Source: an uncultured Bacteroidales bacterium (GTDB lineage: Bacteria > Bacteroidota > Bacteroidia > Bacteroidales > UBA932). From it: 42,746 nt of DNA. The notes under the pieces were generated by a model, which was given only the letters and a program-made list of their open reading frames with translations, had not been told where the DNA came from and searched no databases. The stretch is from the NCBI GenBank assembly GCA_900318355.1, contig ONKE01000008.1, positions 1-42,746 on the forward strand, read 5' to 3'. A program made the position numbers and the translations under genes. Below are positions 8,404 through 17,918 of the stretch, piece after piece. The stretch's first letter is position 1. Each line of letters begins with the position of its first letter.

Positions 8404-9756
8404 ATGGCAAAGAAATCGGCAACAAAGGCGGGGTTCTGGAACTTCGTGGACAGTTTCAAGGGTGACAAGGTCATCTGGATGATTGTCCTTATGCTGATCA
8501 TGTTGTCGATTATCGCCGTATCGTCATCCACCTCACTCCTCGCCGTCCAACAACACGTCACCCGCTCCGCGATCATCAAGGAACAGCTCATCGTATCGCT
8601 CGTTAGCCTCATACTGATAATAGGCATATACAACATACGCAACATCAAGGTGTTCAGGGCGTTGGCCAAATGGGGATTCGCCGGGTCGGTGTTCCTGCTG
8701 GCATGCCTCGACCTCCACGTCAACCTGCCGTTCTTCAAGGCGCTGTACATCAACAGCGCATGGCGCATCATCAAGGTGTTCGGCTTCCAGCTCCACGTCT
8801 TCGAGGTCGTGAAAATCGCCATGATCCTGTATCTGGCCTGGGCCGTGGAAGCCTACAAGACCCATAACTTCAAGATAGCCAACTGGTTGTCGACAAAGAA
8901 GAACTTCGCTTGGATCGGGAAGGACATCTGGCAGAAAATAATCTACATTTATGCGCCGATCCTCATCGTCTGCGTTCTGATTGTCGGCGGCAGCCTCTCG
9001 AGCGCCCTCATCATCGGGGCGACGCTCGCCGTGGTCATCATAGTGGGAGGCATACCGGTCCGCGAGCTGATACCGTTCATCCTGGTCGGCGTCATCGGAC
9101 TTGCCGGGGTCATCGGCATCAACAAACTCTCGAACGGAAAATACTTCTCCCACCTTGGAACCGCCGTAGCGCGAGTGTTCTTCTCGCCGGAGCAGGAACT
9201 CGAAGAGGCCATCGGAACGCCTGATTTCCAGAAGGTTCTCGACAAGGTCCGCCAACCCATCAGCGCAAAGATTGCCGTCAGCGAGGGGCCGAAAGGCATA
9301 GGAAAGAGCACCCAGAAATACGTCGTGCCCATCATGTTCGAAGACTACATGTTCGCCTTCATACTGGAAGAATACGGCCTGCTCGGCGCGATCGTGGTAC
9401 TGCTGCTGTATGGCAGTCTGCTGGCCAGAGGGTCGTTCATAGTGAGGGGAACGCCCGAGATTTTCGCGAAGACCACCGTGGCCGGCCTCACCATCCTCAT
9501 ATCGTGGCAGGCCATGATGCACATGATGATAAACGTCGGGCTCGGCCCGCTCACAGGACAGACTCTGCCGATGATAAGCCACGGCAAATCGTCGATGATA
9601 GTTTTCAGCATAGCCTTCGGTATCATCCTGGCTATCAGTCGGATGGCGAAGGAAAGCATAGACAAGGCAACCGAAGATGCCGCACCAATCGTCTCGGCAA
9701 GGCCGGACGACGACGTAAAGGCCGGACTGGACGAATTGGACGCAATGGATATATAA
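8404..9756 (+). CDS. ftsW: Septal peptidoglycan glycosyltransferase FtsW (SEDS family)
   Basis: 450 aa with about ten hydrophobic segments, from MIVLMLIMLSIIAVSSSTSL near the N-terminus to the last segment before a charged tail. SEDS motifs are visible, including the catalytic-loop region KSTQKYVVPIMFEDYMFAFI with the following EEYGLLGA, and near the C-terminus GPLTGQTLPMISHGKSSMI, matching the family's GLxPxTGLxLPFxSYGGSS. FtsW polymerises lipid II at the septum together with FtsI. The 61 bp upstream are AT-rich with no perfect TAnnTTTG, so it probably relies on read-through across the repeat array. Confidence 0.94.
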   Translation: MAKKSATKAGFWNFVDSFKGDKVIWMIVLMLIMLSIIAVSSSTSLLAVQQHVTRSAIIKEQLIVSLVSLILIIGIYNIRNIKVFRALAKWGFAGSVFLLACLDLHVNLPFFKALYINSAWRIIKVFGFQLHVFEVVKIAMILYLAWAVEAYKTHNFKIANWLSTKKNFAWIGKDIWQKIIYIYAPILIVCVLIVGGSLSSALIIGATLAVVIIVGGIPVRELIPFILVGVIGLAGVIGINKLSNGKYFSHLGTAVARVFFSPEQELEEAIGTPDFQKVLDKVRQPISAKIAVSEGPKGIGKSTQKYVVPIMFEDYMFAFILEEYGLLGAIVVLLLYGSLLARGSFIVRGTPEIFAKTTVAGLTILISWQAMMHMMINVGLGPLTGQTLPMISHGKSSMIVFSIAFGIILAISRMAKESIDKATEDAAPIVSARPDDDVKAGLDELDAMDI

Positions 9757-9760
9757 ACAT

Positions 9761-10912
9761 ATGGAATACAAACCTATACGCGCGATTATCAGTGGCGGCG
9801 GCACAGGCGGCCACATTTTCCCGGCGGTATCGATAGCCGGGCAGCTCAAGGCATGCAACCCCAGCACCGAAGTCCTATTCGTGGGTGCGGAAGGGAAAAT
9901 GGAAATGGAAAAAGTCCCTGCCGCGGGCTATGAGATTGTCGGACTGCCCATCGTCGGACTGCAGCGCCAACTTAACCTCCGCAACATAATCAACGATATC
10001 CAGGTGCCCTTCAAGGTGGTCGCAAGCCTCCTCAAGGCAAGAAAAGTGATACGCAAGTTCCGCCCCGACATCGCCATCGGAGTGGGCGGATATGCCAGCG
10101 CTCCCCTGCTCTGGTCGGCCCAGGCGATGGGCATTCCGACCCTCATCCAGGAGCAGAACGGATTCGCCGGCCTGGCAAACAAGACCCTCGGCAAGAAAGC
10201 CGGAAGCATCTGCGTGGCCTATGAGGGCATGGAGCGATTCTTCCCGAAGGAGAAAATCGTCCTCAGCGGCAACCCCATCCGCAGCCAGATAGTGCCCGTG
10301 ACGCCTGAAATGAAGGCCGAAGGACTCGCGTTCTACGGCATGAACCCCGACAAAAAACACATCCTCATCGTTGGCGGAAGCCTCGGAAGCGGCACCCTCA
10401 ACCGGGCGATGCGCAAATGGATCGAGGACGGCTGCACCGGAGGGGAAGACGTTGAAATCCTCTGGCAGTGCGGCAAATACTACAAGGCCGACACCGACGC
10501 CTTCATGGCCGGACGCGACCTTCCGGGCATCACCCACACCGATTTCATCGCAAGGATGGACCTGGCCTACGCGATGGCCGACCTGGTGATTTCCCGTTCC
10601 GGGGCGAGCACCGTCTCCGAACTCTGCGCCGCGCACAAGGCCGCAATCTTTGTCCCGTCGCCCAACGTAGCCGAAGACCATCAGACCCACAACGCAATGG
10701 CGCTGGTCCGCAAGGGCGCCGCCATGCTGGTAAGGGACGACGAGGCGGTGGAAAGCCTCATGGCAACGGCTCTTTACACGCTGAAAGACAGCCGCAAGAT
10801 CGCTGCGATGGAGGAAGCCGCGGGTGCCCTGGCCCTGCCCGATGCAGCCCAGACCATCGTGGACGAAGTGTACAGGGTAATCGGCGAAAACAACCCAGAC
10901 TATGGACTATAA
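9761..10912 (+). CDS. murG: Lipid II synthase MurG
   Basis: 383 aa GT28 glycosyltransferase that adds GlcNAc to lipid I on the inner face of the membrane. The N-terminal glycine-rich loop ISGGGTGGHIFPA is at 10-22. The central IGVGGYASAP, the acceptor-side LIQEQNGFAG and the UDP-GlcNAc-binding C-terminal domain (VGGSLGSGTLN, ISRSGASTVSEL) are all in place. The ATG is 4 bp after ftsW. The last 11 bp overlap the start of murC. Confidence 0.96.
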   Translation: MEYKPIRAIISGGGTGGHIFPAVSIAGQLKACNPSTEVLFVGAEGKMEMEKVPAAGYEIVGLPIVGLQRQLNLRNIINDIQVPFKVVASLLKARKVIRKFRPDIAIGVGGYASAPLLWSAQAMGIPTLIQEQNGFAGLANKTLGKKAGSICVAYEGMERFFPKEKIVLSGNPIRSQIVPVTPEMKAEGLAFYGMNPDKKHILIVGGSLGSGTLNRAMRKWIEDGCTGGEDVEILWQCGKYYKADTDAFMAGRDLPGITHTDFIARMDLAYAMADLVISRSGASTVSELCAAHKAAIFVPSPNVAEDHQTHNAMALVRKGAAMLVRDDEAVESLMATALYTLKDSRKIAAMEEAAGALALPDAAQTIVDEVYRVIGENNPDYGL

Positions 10913-12248
10913 AAACATATATTTCATCGGCATCGGCGGCATCGGCATGAGCGCCATAGCCCGATACTACAAGCGAAAAGGCTTTGCCGTAGGCGGTTAC
11001 GACCGCACGCCCTCCCCGCTGACACGTCAGCTGGAGGCCGAGGGCATTGCCGTGCATTATGAAGACAACGTCGACTACATCCCGCTGGACGTCGACCATA
11101 CCATGGTCGTATATACCCCGGCAGTCCCCGAAGAACTCGAAGAGCTGCGCTATGTCCGCGAAAACGGCTATCCGCTCGTCAAGCGCTCCCGCATGCTGGG
11201 CGAAATCACCGCCGGGCAGCGCTGCCTCGCAGTGGCCGGCACCCACGGAAAGACCACCACAAGCACCCTTACGGCACATATCCTCACCGAGAGCGAAGTT
11301 GGCTGCTCGGCATTCCTGGGCGGCATCTCGAAGAATTACGGTTCCAACCTGCTCGTGGGCGAGAACGACATCGTGGTGGCGGAAGCCGACGAATTCGACC
11401 GTTCGTTCCTCCAGCTCCATCCCGAGAAGGCCGTCATCACGGCCATGGACGCCGACCATCTCGACATCTACGGCACACTGGAAGCCTATCAGCAGGCTTT
11501 CCGCGACTTCGCGTCACAGGTCAGCAAACTCCTGATAGTCAAGGCCGGCCTGCCGCTTTCCGCGGCCGACACCCCGGCAAAAATCACCACCTACGGCATC
11601 GAGGAAGGCGACTGGCACGCAAGCAACCTCCGTCCCGACTCACTGGGCCACTACACCTTCGACCTCGTCACTCCCAACGGCGTCGTCGCCGACATCCGCG
11701 TCGGCGTTCCGGGACTTCTGAACGTCGAAAACAGCATTGCCGCGGCCGCCCTCTGCCTCGAAAGCGGTGTCCGCCCGGAAGAGCTGCGCAAGGCCATCGG
11801 CTCATTCGCCGGAGTCCAGCGCCGCATGGACGTCCAGGTCAACAAGCCCGGATGCACCTACATCGACGATTACGCCCACCATCCGGCTGAAATCGCCGCT
11901 ACGCTGCACTCCATCCGCAGCATGTTCCCCGGAAGGAAGGTCACGGCCATTTTCCAGCCCCATCTCTACACCCGTACCCGCGACTTCGCGCCGGAGTTCG
12001 CAAAGGCGCTCAGCCTGGCCGACCAGGTGGTGCTCCTGCCCATCTATCCCGCCCGCGAAGAGCCCATTGAGGGCGTCACTTCGGAGCTGATTTTCAAGGA
12101 TTTGACCGCGCCCGAGAAGATTCTCATCGAGAAAGAGGAACTCATGGAGTGGCTCGGAGAGGAATACATCGATGTGCTCGTCACCTTCGGAGCGGGCAAC
12201 ATCGACCGCTACGTGACCCCTATCGCAGAAATGCTTAAAGACAGATGA
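10902..12248 (+). CDS. murC: UDP-N-acetylmuramate-L-alanine ligase MurC
   Basis: 448 aa. First Mur ligase of the pathway, adding L-alanine to UDP-MurNAc. The N-terminal YFIGIGGIGMSAIARYY is typical of MurC, the P-loop GTHGKTTT lies at 113-120, and EADEFDRSFL, DADHLDIYG and the C-terminal DDYAHHPAEIAATL and FQPHLYTRT motifs follow. It overlaps murG by 11 bp and ftsQ by the ATGA at 12245-12248, so the three genes are very likely coupled. Confidence 0.96.
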   Translation: MDYKNIYFIGIGGIGMSAIARYYKRKGFAVGGYDRTPSPLTRQLEAEGIAVHYEDNVDYIPLDVDHTMVVYTPAVPEELEELRYVRENGYPLVKRSRMLGEITAGQRCLAVAGTHGKTTTSTLTAHILTESEVGCSAFLGGISKNYGSNLLVGENDIVVAEADEFDRSFLQLHPEKAVITAMDADHLDIYGTLEAYQQAFRDFASQVSKLLIVKAGLPLSAADTPAKITTYGIEEGDWHASNLRPDSLGHYTFDLVTPNGVVADIRVGVPGLLNVENSIAAAALCLESGVRPEELRKAIGSFAGVQRRMDVQVNKPGCTYIDDYAHHPAEIAATLHSIRSMFPGRKVTAIFQPHLYTRTRDFAPEFAKALSLADQVVLLPIYPAREEPIEGVTSELIFKDLTAPEKILIEKEELMEWLGEEYIDVLVTFGAGNIDRYVTPIAEMLKDR

Positions 12249-13030
12249 AACGCTCCTGGCGCATAGGCCTCGGCATAGCGACACTGCTTGCCGCCATCGT
12301 CGTCCTCGTAATCCTGGGACGGCGCAGCGACGAGGAGCGCCTGCAGACCGCATGCACCGGCATAGATGTGGCCGTACTGGACAGCGCAAGCCTCTCCTTC
12401 GTCTCGAAGGAAGACGTCATCCAGGCCATCCAGCGCGACTACGGCACATTCATGGGACAGCGCATCGACAGCGTCAACCTCCGCAAAATCGAAGTCGCCC
12501 TGCGCGGCCGAAGCGCCATACGGGAGGCCGAAGCCTATGTCACCGGCGACGGAATCCTCCACGTGGAGATACTCCAGAGGGAGCCTTCAGTCCGTTTCCT
12601 CAAGGGGACGGAAGGGTTCTACGCCGACGAGTCCGGCTTCATTTTCCCGCTTCATCCCGGCTACACGTCCGACGCCCCGCTGGTGGAAGGCGACATCCCG
12701 CTGAGCGCCGACGGTCACTTCCGCGGCTACCTCGACAACCCGGCCGAAAAACGCTGGCTGGGCGGCGTAGTGGCGCTTGTCGCGTATGTCCGCGACCACA
12801 AGGAATGGAACGGCTGGCTGAAGGAGATAAAAGTCGAAAAGGGCGGAACGATCACGGTCATCCCGTCCAAGGGCAAGGAGCGCATCATTTTCGGACAGCC
12901 GGACGCCCTGAAGGAGAAATTCGCCCGCCTGGAGGAATACTACCGCATCATAGCCCCTTCCAAGGAGGAAGGCTGGTACAGGACGGTTGATGTCCGCTAC
13001 CAGGGCCAGATAATCTGCAAAAGAAAATAA
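12245..13030 (+). CDS. ftsQ: Cell division protein FtsQ
   Basis: 261 aa. Short basic N-terminus, one transmembrane segment at about residues 6-22 (GLGIATLLAAIVVLVIL), then an extracytoplasmic region with a POTRA-like part (SKEDVIQAIQ...SVNLRKIEVALRGRSAIREAEAY) and the FtsQ beta domain. It scaffolds the FtsQLB-type complex that activates FtsW/FtsI. Family identity is low; topology, length and location between murC and ftsA carry the call. Confidence 0.88.
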   Translation: MKRSWRIGLGIATLLAAIVVLVILGRRSDEERLQTACTGIDVAVLDSASLSFVSKEDVIQAIQRDYGTFMGQRIDSVNLRKIEVALRGRSAIREAEAYVTGDGILHVEILQREPSVRFLKGTEGFYADESGFIFPLHPGYTSDAPLVEGDIPLSADGHFRGYLDNPAEKRWLGGVVALVAYVRDHKEWNGWLKEIKVEKGGTITVIPSKGKERIIFGQPDALKEKFARLEEYYRIIAPSKEEGWYRTVDVRYQGQIICKRK

Positions 13031-13041
13031 ATCACCGTTTT

Positions 13042-14556
13042 ATGGAAGAAAGATATATAGCCGCCATCGACCTGGGATCGTCCAAGATCGCCCTGACCGT
13101 CGCGAAGGTCTCCGGGCATGACATCCAGGTGCTTTTCTACCGGGAAAAGCCATCCGCCGGCATACGCAACAGTGCCGTTTTCAATCCCCAGAAGGCTTCA
13201 GGACCCATCTGGTCCGTTATCAGCGAGGCCGAAAAAGAGCTGAAAATCAAGATTATGCAGGTGGTCGTGGGGCTTCCCCGCTGCGACGTCCGCCAGGAAA
13301 TCAACCAGGCGAGGGTCGAGCGCACGCACCCCGACGAGAGCATCACGGCCGAAGAGGTCGAGGCGCTCAAGAGCCTTGCCCAGGACGAATATCCGCTTTC
13401 CGACCCTGACAGGGAGGAACTCTACGGAGCCGTGGCCCAGTCCTATTCCGACGACGAGAACTTCCAGATGATTGAGAGCGACATCATCGGAGTGATTAGC
13501 GCCACATTCGAGGGCAATTTCAAGCTCTTCATCGGCAAGAAAAGTTCGGTCAGGACCATCGACAAGGTGTTCAACGACCTCGGTATCGCCGTGGCACGCA
13601 AGTACTTCACGCCTGACGCCATTGCCAGGGCGGTGCTCACGGAAGAGGAAATGAACGGCGGCGTGGCACTCGTCGACCTTGGCGGCGGCGCGACTTCCGT
13701 CACCATCTACAAGGGCAAGGTGATGCGCTACTACGCCAGCATTCCCTTCGGCGGAAAGAACGTCACGACCGACATTCAGTCGGAATGCACCATCAGCGAA
13801 ACGCTTGCGGAAAACATCAAGCTGGCGTTCGGCGCATGCCAGCCAGACAGGCTGCAGAATCTGGGCGAGAAGATAATCCAGATCGAAGGTGATTCCATGG
13901 ACGGACTCAGGCAGATTCCGGTCCAGTACCTCTCAGAAATAATCACTGCCCGCGAGCGGGAAATCGTGGATGCAATTCTCTGGGAAATAGAGCAGAGCGG
14001 CCTGGCCGACAGCCTGCGAAGCGGCATCGTCATCACCGGCGGCGCAGCCGGCATGACCAATCTCGGCAACATGATCCGCGACATTTCCGGCTACACCGTC
14101 CGTCAGGGCCTGCCCCGCCATCTTTTCTCGGCTTCCGGCTGTCCCGGCGTATTCTCGACATCGGCAACGACCTCGCTCGGCATGGTGATAGCGGCCCAGG
14201 ACGACCCTTCCATCAGTTGTCTCGAAGAGCCGCCGGTGCAGGAGGAAGAGGAAGAGCCCGTCGAAGAGGAAGTGGCAGTTGCTGCGGCGGAGGTGGCGGA
14301 GGAGCCCGCGACCGAGGCAGAGGCGCCCGCAGAGCCGGAAGCACCTGCAGCAGAAGAGAATGCAGCAAACGCACCTTCCAGCCTGTTCGGGACTGAAGTG
14401 GAAAAAGAGGTGACGGTGAAGAAGGAGCGCGCCAAGAAACACAAAGAACCCAAGAAGCCCCACCTTTTCTCCATCACCTGGGGCAAACTCACGCAAGTTG
14501 TCGGAAACCTTTACGACAAGTCCGGTAACGATAATCAGGAGGACAATCAGCTATGA
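13042..14556 (+). CDS. ftsA: Cell division protein FtsA
   Basis: 504 aa actin-fold ATPase that tethers FtsZ filaments to the membrane. ATP-binding motifs AAIDLGSSKIALTVAK (about 7-22) and ALVDLGGGATSVTIYKG (about 211-227), and the adenosine motif GIVITGGAAGMTNL, are visible. The C-terminus is long: an acidic Glu/Ala/Pro-rich linker of about 70 residues, then a Lys-rich stretch and a possible membrane-targeting helix (FSITWGKLTQVVGNLYDK). The stop overlaps the ftsZ start in ATGA. It is preceded by 11 bp after ftsQ. Confidence 0.95.
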   Translation: MEERYIAAIDLGSSKIALTVAKVSGHDIQVLFYREKPSAGIRNSAVFNPQKASGPIWSVISEAEKELKIKIMQVVVGLPRCDVRQEINQARVERTHPDESITAEEVEALKSLAQDEYPLSDPDREELYGAVAQSYSDDENFQMIESDIIGVISATFEGNFKLFIGKKSSVRTIDKVFNDLGIAVARKYFTPDAIARAVLTEEEMNGGVALVDLGGGATSVTIYKGKVMRYYASIPFGGKNVTTDIQSECTISETLAENIKLAFGACQPDRLQNLGEKIIQIEGDSMDGLRQIPVQYLSEIITAREREIVDAILWEIEQSGLADSLRSGIVITGGAAGMTNLGNMIRDISGYTVRQGLPRHLFSASGCPGVFSTSATTSLGMVIAAQDDPSISCLEEPPVQEEEEEPVEEEVAVAAAEVAEEPATEAEAPAEPEAPAAEENAANAPSSLFGTEVEKEVTVKKERAKKHKEPKKPHLFSITWGKLTQVVGNLYDKSGNDNQEDNQL

Positions 14557-15806
14557 CGGACCAATTAGAAATCATCCCCAACGACTGGACGCCGGAGCAG
14601 TCAATGATCAAGGTCATCGGCGTCGGAGGCGGCGGCTGCAACGCTGTCACCTACATGTACAACCAGAACATCCAGGGGTGCTGCTTCATCGTTTGCAACA
14701 CCGATTCGCAGGCACTGGCCAAGAGCAATGTCCCGATGAAGATACAGCTCGGCGAAGGCCTCGGCGCCGGAACCAACCCGACCAAGGGACGCAACGCGGC
14801 CTTGGAATCGCAGGAGCGCATTGCTTCCCAGGTACTTGACAATGGGACACAGATGCTCTTCATCACCGCAGGAATGGGCGGCGGCACCGGTACCGGCGCA
14901 GCCCCCGTAATTGCGAAGATGGCAAAAGACAAAGGCATCCTGACGGTTGCCGTCGTGACTTTGCCTTTCCGCAACGAAGGCGACGAGTTCCTTTCAAAGG
15001 CGGTAGACGGCATACACGAACTGGAAAAGAATGTCGACAGCCTCCTGATCATAAACAACGAAAAGCTCTACGAATTCTTCGGCGACCAGTTGGTCCAGGA
15101 CGCTTTCCCCAAGGCTGACGAGGTGCTGGCCACGGCTGTGCGCGGCATCATTGAGATAATCACCAAGTCCGGCTACGTCAATGTGGACTTCGAAGATGTC
15201 AAGACGATGATGCGCTCAAGCGGAATGGCCCTCATGGGCTGCGGCAGCGGTTCGGGGAAAAACAGGCTTGAAGACGCCGTCAAGGGCGCCTTCGAATCTC
15301 CCCTGCTGAACGACTTCGACCTCAAGACCTGTAAGAACCTGCTCCTTAACGTATCCATTCCCCTCAACGAGAAGGGTATGAAGATGGCCGAAATGAACCG
15401 CCTGACGGAAATGATCCAGGAATATACCGGCAGCGTGAGCAAATACAAGAGGGGCATCATCTACGACGACAGTCCGGAAGCTGGCGATACCATCCATATC
15501 ACCGCCATTGCCACCGGCTTCAAGATGAATCTCATCGGTGTAGCCGGTTCCGACCTCGGCAAACTCATCCTCATCGACAAGGACTTCCGCTACGACAGCG
15601 CCCCTAAGTCGGTCGACGGTGAAATCGTGCTGCCCGAGGAGGAGATCATAGTCCAGAAGGTGGGATGGAGCAACACCGAGAATGTGCGCAAGTTCCACTT
15701 CGGCCCGGACGAAAAGCCCTGCCTTATTCTGGAGCCCGGCCAGAGCAAAAGTGAACTGGAAGCCACGGCCGCTATACGGCGCGCGCCCAGAAATTCTCAG
15801 AAATAG
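14553..15806 (+). CDS. ftsZ: Cell division GTPase FtsZ
   Basis: 417 aa tubulin-like GTPase that forms the Z ring. The N-terminal IKVIGVGGGGCNAVTYM, the tubulin signature GMGGGTGTGAAP (about 107-118) and the T7-like synergy loop GYVNVDFEDVK with the catalytic acidic residues are present. After the GTPase core the linker is short, and the end (IRRAPRNSQK) does not show the usual conserved C-terminal peptide (PxxLRR-like) clearly. AGGAGG at 14537-14542 lies 10 nt upstream, inside ftsA. This is the last gene of the dcw cluster; no obvious terminator follows before the gltX promoter. Confidence 0.97.
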   Translation: MTDQLEIIPNDWTPEQSMIKVIGVGGGGCNAVTYMYNQNIQGCCFIVCNTDSQALAKSNVPMKIQLGEGLGAGTNPTKGRNAALESQERIASQVLDNGTQMLFITAGMGGGTGTGAAPVIAKMAKDKGILTVAVVTLPFRNEGDEFLSKAVDGIHELEKNVDSLLIINNEKLYEFFGDQLVQDAFPKADEVLATAVRGIIEIITKSGYVNVDFEDVKTMMRSSGMALMGCGSGSGKNRLEDAVKGAFESPLLNDFDLKTCKNLLLNVSIPLNEKGMKMAEMNRLTEMIQEYTGSVSKYKRGIIYDDSPEAGDTIHITAIATGFKMNLIGVAGSDLGKLILIDKDFRYDSAPKSVDGEIVLPEEEIIVQKVGWSNTENVRKFHFGPDEKPCLILEPGQSKSELEATAAIRRAPRNSQK

Positions 15807-15818
15807 GGAAAAAAGCAG

Positions 15819-15826
15819 TATCTTTG
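15819..15826 (+). promoter_or_regulatory. -7 element upstream of gltX (TATCTTTG)
   Basis: Perfect match to TAnnTTTG, 22 bp before the gltX ATG and 12 bp after the ftsZ stop. A matching -33 box is not clear. It suggests gltX-rpiB-truB is a separate transcription unit with a very short leader. Confidence 0.5.
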
Positions 15827-15848
15827 TCCCCGGAAAACAATTTTTGAA

Positions 15849-17486
15849 ATGGAAAGAAGAACAAGGGTCCGTTTCGCCCCGTCGCCGACGGGTCCGCTCC
15901 ACATGGGCGGCGTGCGGACTGCACTGTACAACTATCTCTACGCCAAGCAGAGGGGCGGAGATTTCATCATTCGAATCGAAGACACCGACTCCCACCGCTT
16001 CGTTCCGGGGGCCGAGGCCTATATAATCGAAGCCCTGCGTTGGTGCGGTATCATCCCCGACGAAGGCGTCGACGCCGACGGCAACGTGGTGGAAGTTCCC
16101 TCGGAGCGCCATCCCCACGCGCCCTACCGCCAGAGCCAGCGCAAGCCCATCTACCGCCAGTATGCCGAGCAGCTCGTCTCCAACGGCTACGCCTACTACG
16201 CATTCGACACACCCGCCGAGCTGGAAGCCAAGCGCGCCGAAGCGGAAGCCGCCGGCCAGACCTTCATCTACAACCAGACCAGCCGCATGACGCTGCGCAA
16301 TTCTCTGACGCTTCCCGCCGAGGAAACGGCCCGTCTCCTTGCCGAAACCACCGGCTGGACCATCCGCTTCAAGATGCCGGAAAACACCGTCGTGGCCATG
16401 GACGACCTGATCCGCGGCCACATCGAAGTCAATACCGACACCCTCGACGACAAGGTGCTCTGGAAGCGTGCCGACGAGCTCCCCACCTACCATCTGGCCA
16501 ACATCGTGGACGACCATCTGATGGAAATCACCGAGGTCATCCGCGGCGAGGAATGGCTCCCGTCCCTGCCCCTCCACTACATGCTCTACAAGGCATTCGG
16601 ATGGCAGGACACCCAGCCCCGCTTCGCCCACCTGTCGCTACTTCTCAAGCCTGTCGGCAACGGCAAGCTGAGCAAGCGCGACGGCGACAAGCTCGGGTTC
16701 CCCGTTTTCCCTCTCCGCTGGACCAACGCCGACGGCGAAACCTCCCACGGCTACCGTGAAGACGGCTATTTCCCCGAGGCTTTCGTCAACCTGCTGGCCA
16801 TGCTCGGATGGAATCCGGGCGACGACCGCGAGCTCTTCACCATGGACGAGCTGATCGAGGCGTTCTCTCTCGACAAGGTCCAGAAGGCCGGTGCGAAATT
16901 CAACCCAGAAAAGGCGAAATGGTACAATAAGGAATATCTCCGCCGCAAGAGCGTCGAAGAGCTCTCCAACCTTTTCGTCCCCATCCTCGAAAGCCATGGC
17001 ATCCAGGTGGTTGACTGTCCGAAATGCGCCCTTACCGCAGGTGCGTCCTTCGCCGGTGCGGGCATCGATTTCGCCAACCATATCGTCACGCGCGAATACG
17101 TGGAGAAGGTGGTCGCCCTGGTCAAGGAGCGCGCAACCTTCGTCGCCGATTTCTGGACCGTGGCCTGGTACCTTTTCGTCCAGCCCGAGGTGTCGTTCGT
17201 TCAGAAGGACGTGGACAAATTCTGGAAGAGCGAAAACGTCGAGATGGCTACTGCCGCCGCCGAGCACGTTCTCTCCGGGTCTTTCCCGATGACCAAGGAA
17301 GCCATCGAGGAGGCCCTGGAAGGCTTTATAAAGGGCAATGAATGGCCCATGGGCAAGGTTATGAACTGCCTGAGGCTGATTCTTGCGGGCTCGGCCAGCG
17401 GTCTTGGCATCGCCGACATCCTCTCCTTCATCGGAAGGGCCGAACTCTCCGCAAGACTCTCCTACGCAAAAGAAAATTTGGGATAA
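15849..17486 (+). CDS. gltX: Glutamyl-tRNA synthetase
   Basis: 545 aa class I aminoacyl-tRNA synthetase that charges tRNA-Glu. The HIGH-type signature is in FAPSPTGPLHMGGVRTAL (H18-M-G-G21) and the KMSKS-type loop is KLSKR at 273-277. Between them is the Glu-recognition region (IRIEDTD). The C-terminal anticodon-binding helical domain is complete. It is slightly longer than the roughly 500-aa norm. It is followed 3 bp later by rpiB. Confidence 0.96.
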   Translation: MERRTRVRFAPSPTGPLHMGGVRTALYNYLYAKQRGGDFIIRIEDTDSHRFVPGAEAYIIEALRWCGIIPDEGVDADGNVVEVPSERHPHAPYRQSQRKPIYRQYAEQLVSNGYAYYAFDTPAELEAKRAEAEAAGQTFIYNQTSRMTLRNSLTLPAEETARLLAETTGWTIRFKMPENTVVAMDDLIRGHIEVNTDTLDDKVLWKRADELPTYHLANIVDDHLMEITEVIRGEEWLPSLPLHYMLYKAFGWQDTQPRFAHLSLLLKPVGNGKLSKRDGDKLGFPVFPLRWTNADGETSHGYREDGYFPEAFVNLLAMLGWNPGDDRELFTMDELIEAFSLDKVQKAGAKFNPEKAKWYNKEYLRRKSVEELSNLFVPILESHGIQVVDCPKCALTAGASFAGAGIDFANHIVTREYVEKVVALVKERATFVADFWTVAWYLFVQPEVSFVQKDVDKFWKSENVEMATAAAEHVLSGSFPMTKEAIEEALEGFIKGNEWPMGKVMNCLRLILAGSASGLGIADILSFIGRAELSARLSYAKENLG

Positions 17487-17489
17487 GAT

Positions 17490-17918
17490 ATGAAAATCGG
17501 AATCTGCAGCGACCATGCCGGCGTCGCATACAAGGCAAAACTCATTGCCTGGCTCGGCAAGAAAGGATATGAAATGGTAAATTTCGGTACTGATTCTACC
17601 GAAAGCATGGACTATACCGACGTGGCCCATCCGCTGGCCAATGCGGTGGAGGAAGGCAAGGTCGATCTCGGCATCGCCCTCTGCGGCACCGGCAACGGCA
17701 TGGCCATGACCCTCAACCACCACAAGGGCATCCGCGCAGGACTCGCCTGGAACACCGCCATCGGCACCCTGGTCAAGGAACACAACAACGCCAACGTGCT
17801 CGTGATGCCGGCCCGTTTCATCTCCTATGCCATGGCGCAGCACATCGTCCGCGCATGGCTCGAGACCGAATTTGCCGGCGGCCGCCATCAGCGCCGCATC
17901 GACAAGATTCCCGTCTAG
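17490..17918 (+). CDS. rpiB: Ribose 5-phosphate isomerase B
   Basis: 142 aa, the standard RpiB length. Interconverts ribose 5-phosphate and ribulose 5-phosphate in the non-oxidative pentose phosphate pathway. The N-terminal GICSDHAGVAYK and the catalytic loop GIALCGTGNG, with Cys65 as the expected acid/base residue, are diagnostic. It also has the family's C-terminal HQRRIDKI. The next gene, truB, starts at the base directly after the stop codon, so the two are co-transcribed. Confidence 0.95.
   Translation: MKIGICSDHAGVAYKAKLIAWLGKKGYEMVNFGTDSTESMDYTDVAHPLANAVEEGKVDLGIALCGTGNGMAMTLNHHKGIRAGLAWNTAIGTLVKEHNNANVLVMPARFISYAMAQHIVRAWLETEFAGGRHQRRIDKIPV

Noticed and set aside
8000-8425. Open frames on both strands through the murD-ftsW gap
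   Set aside because: They only translate the 78-79-bp repeat (recurring HVAMGG, SCGHGRPQ) and have no start context or family resemblance.
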